Source: Phoronis australis (lineage: Eukaryota; Phoronida; Phoronidae). From it: a DNA stretch of 64,000 bases. The notes below the pieces were generated by a model. The model saw only the letters and a program-made list of their open reading frames with translations, did no database searches and had not been told where the DNA came from. This document shows, one piece after another, positions 61,701 through 64,000 of the stretch; position 1 is the stretch's first letter; every line of letters starts with the position of its first letter. The translations under genes were made by a program, and so were the position numbers. The stretch spans positions 639,362 through 703,361 of the forward strand of contig NMRA01000040.1 of NCBI GenBank assembly GCA_002633005.1, in the 5' to 3' direction.

Positions 61701-62759
61701 AGTGGAGAAAACTGGTTCTCAAAATTCAAGCACGTTATTACAGACCATTACCGAAAAAAGTCTTTCAATCATGGCTTGAAATTTTAAACATGGCTCCAGG
61801 CTTTTCAAACATGGCTCTCGAGATTTTCAAACACATGTATGGAGAAATGTGATTTTTGCATGTCACGTGACGCCAGAGATAGCCAAAATGTGTGGTCCCC
61901 TTGTAGACAGGTCTGCATCGGAAAATAAGTATATTTTTGTTGTCAATCACTCGGTGTTTTTCATTTCTCGGACCAACTTAAACTTCTAAAGCATAACTCG
62001 TATGTTATGGGATCCTGTTGTTTTTAGTTCAGCGGTCAAATTAAATATTGAACAAAAATACATTTTGTTTGGCTGTATTCGCCTATTGGTCTATTAAGTT
62101 TGCATTAGCGACTGATCTACACTTTGTGCTTGTAGTTCTTTCTGACTAGAGTTTGTTCAGGAGTTTTTCAGTTAACACCCTTGTTTCATTAACAGCCAAT
62201 TTGCATTACAGGTGAGAAGCCGTTCAGGTGTGAGTTCGAGGGGTGCGACCGTCGCTTCGCCAACAGCTCCGACCGCAAGAAACATTCTCATGTGCACACT
62301 AGCGACAAGCCGTACAACTGCAAGATTCGTGGGTGTGACAAGAGCTACACACATCCTAGTTCCTTAAGGAAACACATGAAGATCCATTGCAAATCGCCGC
62401 CACCTCCCGGATCGACGCCGTTCGGCTCCGAGGGCGGCTCCCCGTGCAACGACTCGACCGGTGAGAGTGCGCCTCCGACGCCCGAACCAGCGCCCACCAG
62501 CCACGCTAGTCAACTACCTCAGCCGTCGCCGACGGAGACGACGAGCAGCAATGCGTCGATGAACACTTCGACGTCATCGACGTCGAACAACGTGATCGGC
62601 AACCACCCGACCAATCTGAGCGAATGGTACGTCTGCCAGAGCGCCGGCATGCCGACACCGCCCAGCAACGAACACTCTCCGGTTAGTGTCTTGCCGCATC
62701 ATTTGCCCCACCATCATGGCATACCTTCGCTACACCACACGGCTGTCGCCCAATACTAG
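57773..62759 (+). CDS. Zic: Zic family C2H2 zinc-finger transcription factor (complete, 2 exons)
   Basis: Exons 57773-58736 and 62212-62759 join in phase 1 (ACA G|GT GAG) to encode 503 residues. Landmarks: the ZOC motif region [10 protein letters not shown] (about 101-110), the PPIKQE segment before the fingers (a sumoylation-type site in vertebrate Zic), then five fingers. ZF1 is the atypical C-x13-C finger ([15 protein letters not shown]..., about 222-254), ZF2 is [14 protein letters not shown] to VNHVRVH, ZF3 is [21 protein letters not shown]4 is [20 protein letters not shown] and ZF5 is [21 protein letters not shown] Ser/Thr/Pro-rich tail carries [16 protein letters not shown], a known Zic C-terminal motif. 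Zic proteins are nuclear GLI-related regulators of neural and mesodermal development. The first ATG of the frame was taken as the start. A single Zic is typical of many invertebrates, so no paralogue number is given. Confidence 0.95.
58737..62211 (+). other. Zic: Zic intron between fingers 3 and 4 (3.5 kb)
   Basis: The intron is bounded by GTACGT and TTTGCATTACAG. It holds a 151-codon plus-strand frame at 61195-61650 with no recognisable domain and three loose copies of a TTTTCAAACATGGCTC-like unit around 61780-61835. No second gene was recognised. Introns in the zinc-finger region of developmental regulators often hold enhancers, but nothing in this one sequence proves it. Confidence 0.7.
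62212..62759 (+). CDS. Zic: Zic exon 2: fingers 4-5 and C-terminal tail
   Basis: The exon opens with [16 protein letters not shown] and covers both remaining fingers. Finger 5 has four residues between its cysteines (C-KIRG-C). A Pro/Ser/Thr-rich tail follows, ending HHTAVAQY and TAG at 62757-62759. Base composition is sharply GC- and CpG-rich compared with the flanks, especially at 62400-62640. Confidence 0.94.
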
Positions 62760-64000
62760 TTGCGCGTGCGGCGCCTGCCGTGAATTGAGCATTCCTCGGT
62801 TACTGAAATTCGCGCTTCTGCGACAGGACCACCATGACAAGCATTTTCCAGAACTGTGTCGGGTGTTCAGATAATGCACTCCGGCATTGGCTGTCGTGTG
62901 TTGGTTTCGTCGGTTTGGTTGTAGTGGCGGAAGGGGGCGTGCTGCTTCGAACTTGGTGATTTTGCCTGCGAGGGCCGAAACGTCTGTCATAGTGAGCGCG
63001 TTCTATGCATGATTCTTCGTGAGTTTCCCGAAGGAAGTGCACGGAATTGCGGACGAGTGCATTACTGAAGGGTGTATACTTGACTGTGTATAATGTTTAG
63101 TTAATGGTCACATCGATACGTCTCTTTTTGCCAGTGATGCATTGGCTGATACGTTGTCACTTGTGCAATATTTACACAATGTTCTGGTTTCGATTTTCCT
63201 CTTACCACACGTGACAGTAAGCGACAAATGATTTGATCGTTCTACCCACAAATTTCATATTTTTCAGAGTTAATCGAATTCTAAGTAGATTAAGACAAGT
63301 GTACGCTTCTGAAATGTCATTAGTGTTAAATGCAAAGCTGTTGTTTTTCTTGTAAAGAATATTGTTTTTGTGTTGTAAAGGTTCAGGGTTTAGCGTTACC
63401 GGTTGAAAGTGATAAATGACATTACATATTTATTTTTGGTCAATAGTAAGCAACTAAGATGCCGTCTTCTTGCCCGTTTGGTATCGGTTCTGTTGGAGTG
63501 AGTGGTGTAATTTATTATTTAGTAAAGTGTCTTCATATTTAATGGTGCTTATGTCGTGTCGGCAGTTTTTCACTTCACCTCACTTCTAGTCATGCGAAAG
63601 TTAGAAAGTCACAACGGAGTTCTGATTTTAAGATTAAGCTGTGTATCTGATTCCAAAAGTAAGATCAACTTGCACCTCATTGACAAATCTCTTCGAGACG
63701 ATCATAGGTTACCGTCTTAATTATTTTGTTCCACGCACTATTGTCTTACACCCTAATGGAATTGTTTTTTTTTCCCGATTTCATTTCCCTGTGCAGCACC
63801 GTGACATAATTAATTGGTGTTAATTGATAAATTAAAAAAGTGATTATTTCTACTACAAGACGAATACTCCACTAAGGTGTGGCTTGTTGATGTAAGACAT
63901 TCAAATCTAGTCATGAACTGTGTCTTGTCTAAGTCAAGACACGTGTCAACGACACGTGAGGATTTTATTTTCATCAGAGACTATATTTATTTACGTTGTT
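62760..64000 (+). other. Zic 3' UTR and downstream flank
   Basis: No coding exon was recognised after the Zic stop. The minus-strand and alternative-frame open reading frames at 62686-63042 overlap the GC-rich end of the gene and have no known domains. ATTAAA near 63829 is one possible polyadenylation signal but is not supported by anything else. Confidence 0.5.

Overview
The window is nuclear DNA from an invertebrate animal. It is AT-rich, and its genes are split into short exons by GT-AG introns of about 0.3 to 3.5 kb. Dispersed inverted-repeat transposons, tRNA-like repeats and a Penelope-like element lie in the introns and spacers. Four protein-coding genes can be reconstructed exon by exon. 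The Zic gene has a C-x4-C fifth zinc finger, where vertebrate Zic proteins have C-x2-C. That points to a protostome, perhaps a spiralian or priapulid; this is an inference from remembered family features, not from a search.

Layout. (1) 1130-15958, plus strand: the 3' two-thirds of a coronin-7 (CORO7/POD-1) gene, 16 exons visible, about 793 residues; the 5' part lies outside the window. (2) 20143-21481, minus strand: the last two coding exons of VMA21, the V-ATPase assembly chaperone, convergent with CORO7; its first exon was not found. (3) 24131-28866, plus strand: a complete seven-exon COMMD5 gene, 221 residues, divergent from VMA21. Its 15-base first coding exon lies between two inverted copies of a tRNA-like repeat. 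(4) 28867-57772: about 29 kb without any recognisable coding exon, holding satellites and dispersed repeats. (5) 57773-62759, plus strand: a two-exon Zic zinc-finger transcription factor gene, 503 residues, followed by its 3' flank to the window end.

The four genes do not form a pathway. CORO7 (actin, Golgi and post-Golgi traffic), VMA21 (assembly of the V-ATPase V0 sector in the ER) and COMMD5 (Commander complex, endosomal recycling) are housekeeping genes with compact spacing. Zic is a developmental regulator, and the long empty stretch upstream of it is where its enhancers would be expected.

The most striking object is a 592-bp insertion in a CORO7 intron (5904-6495). It has a 12-bp target duplication and two identical 99-bp inverted arms. 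Each arm carries a hammerhead-ribozyme core. Between the arms is a stop-free 103-codon GIY-YIG endonuclease frame of Penelope type with no reverse transcriptase. Other items worth a second look are a duplicated 14-residue motif in the coronin-7 linker, an ambiguous splice junction between coronin units, a small MITE family with CAGGGCTTGGAAT ends, and a satellite whose 31-bp period changes reading frame at every copy.
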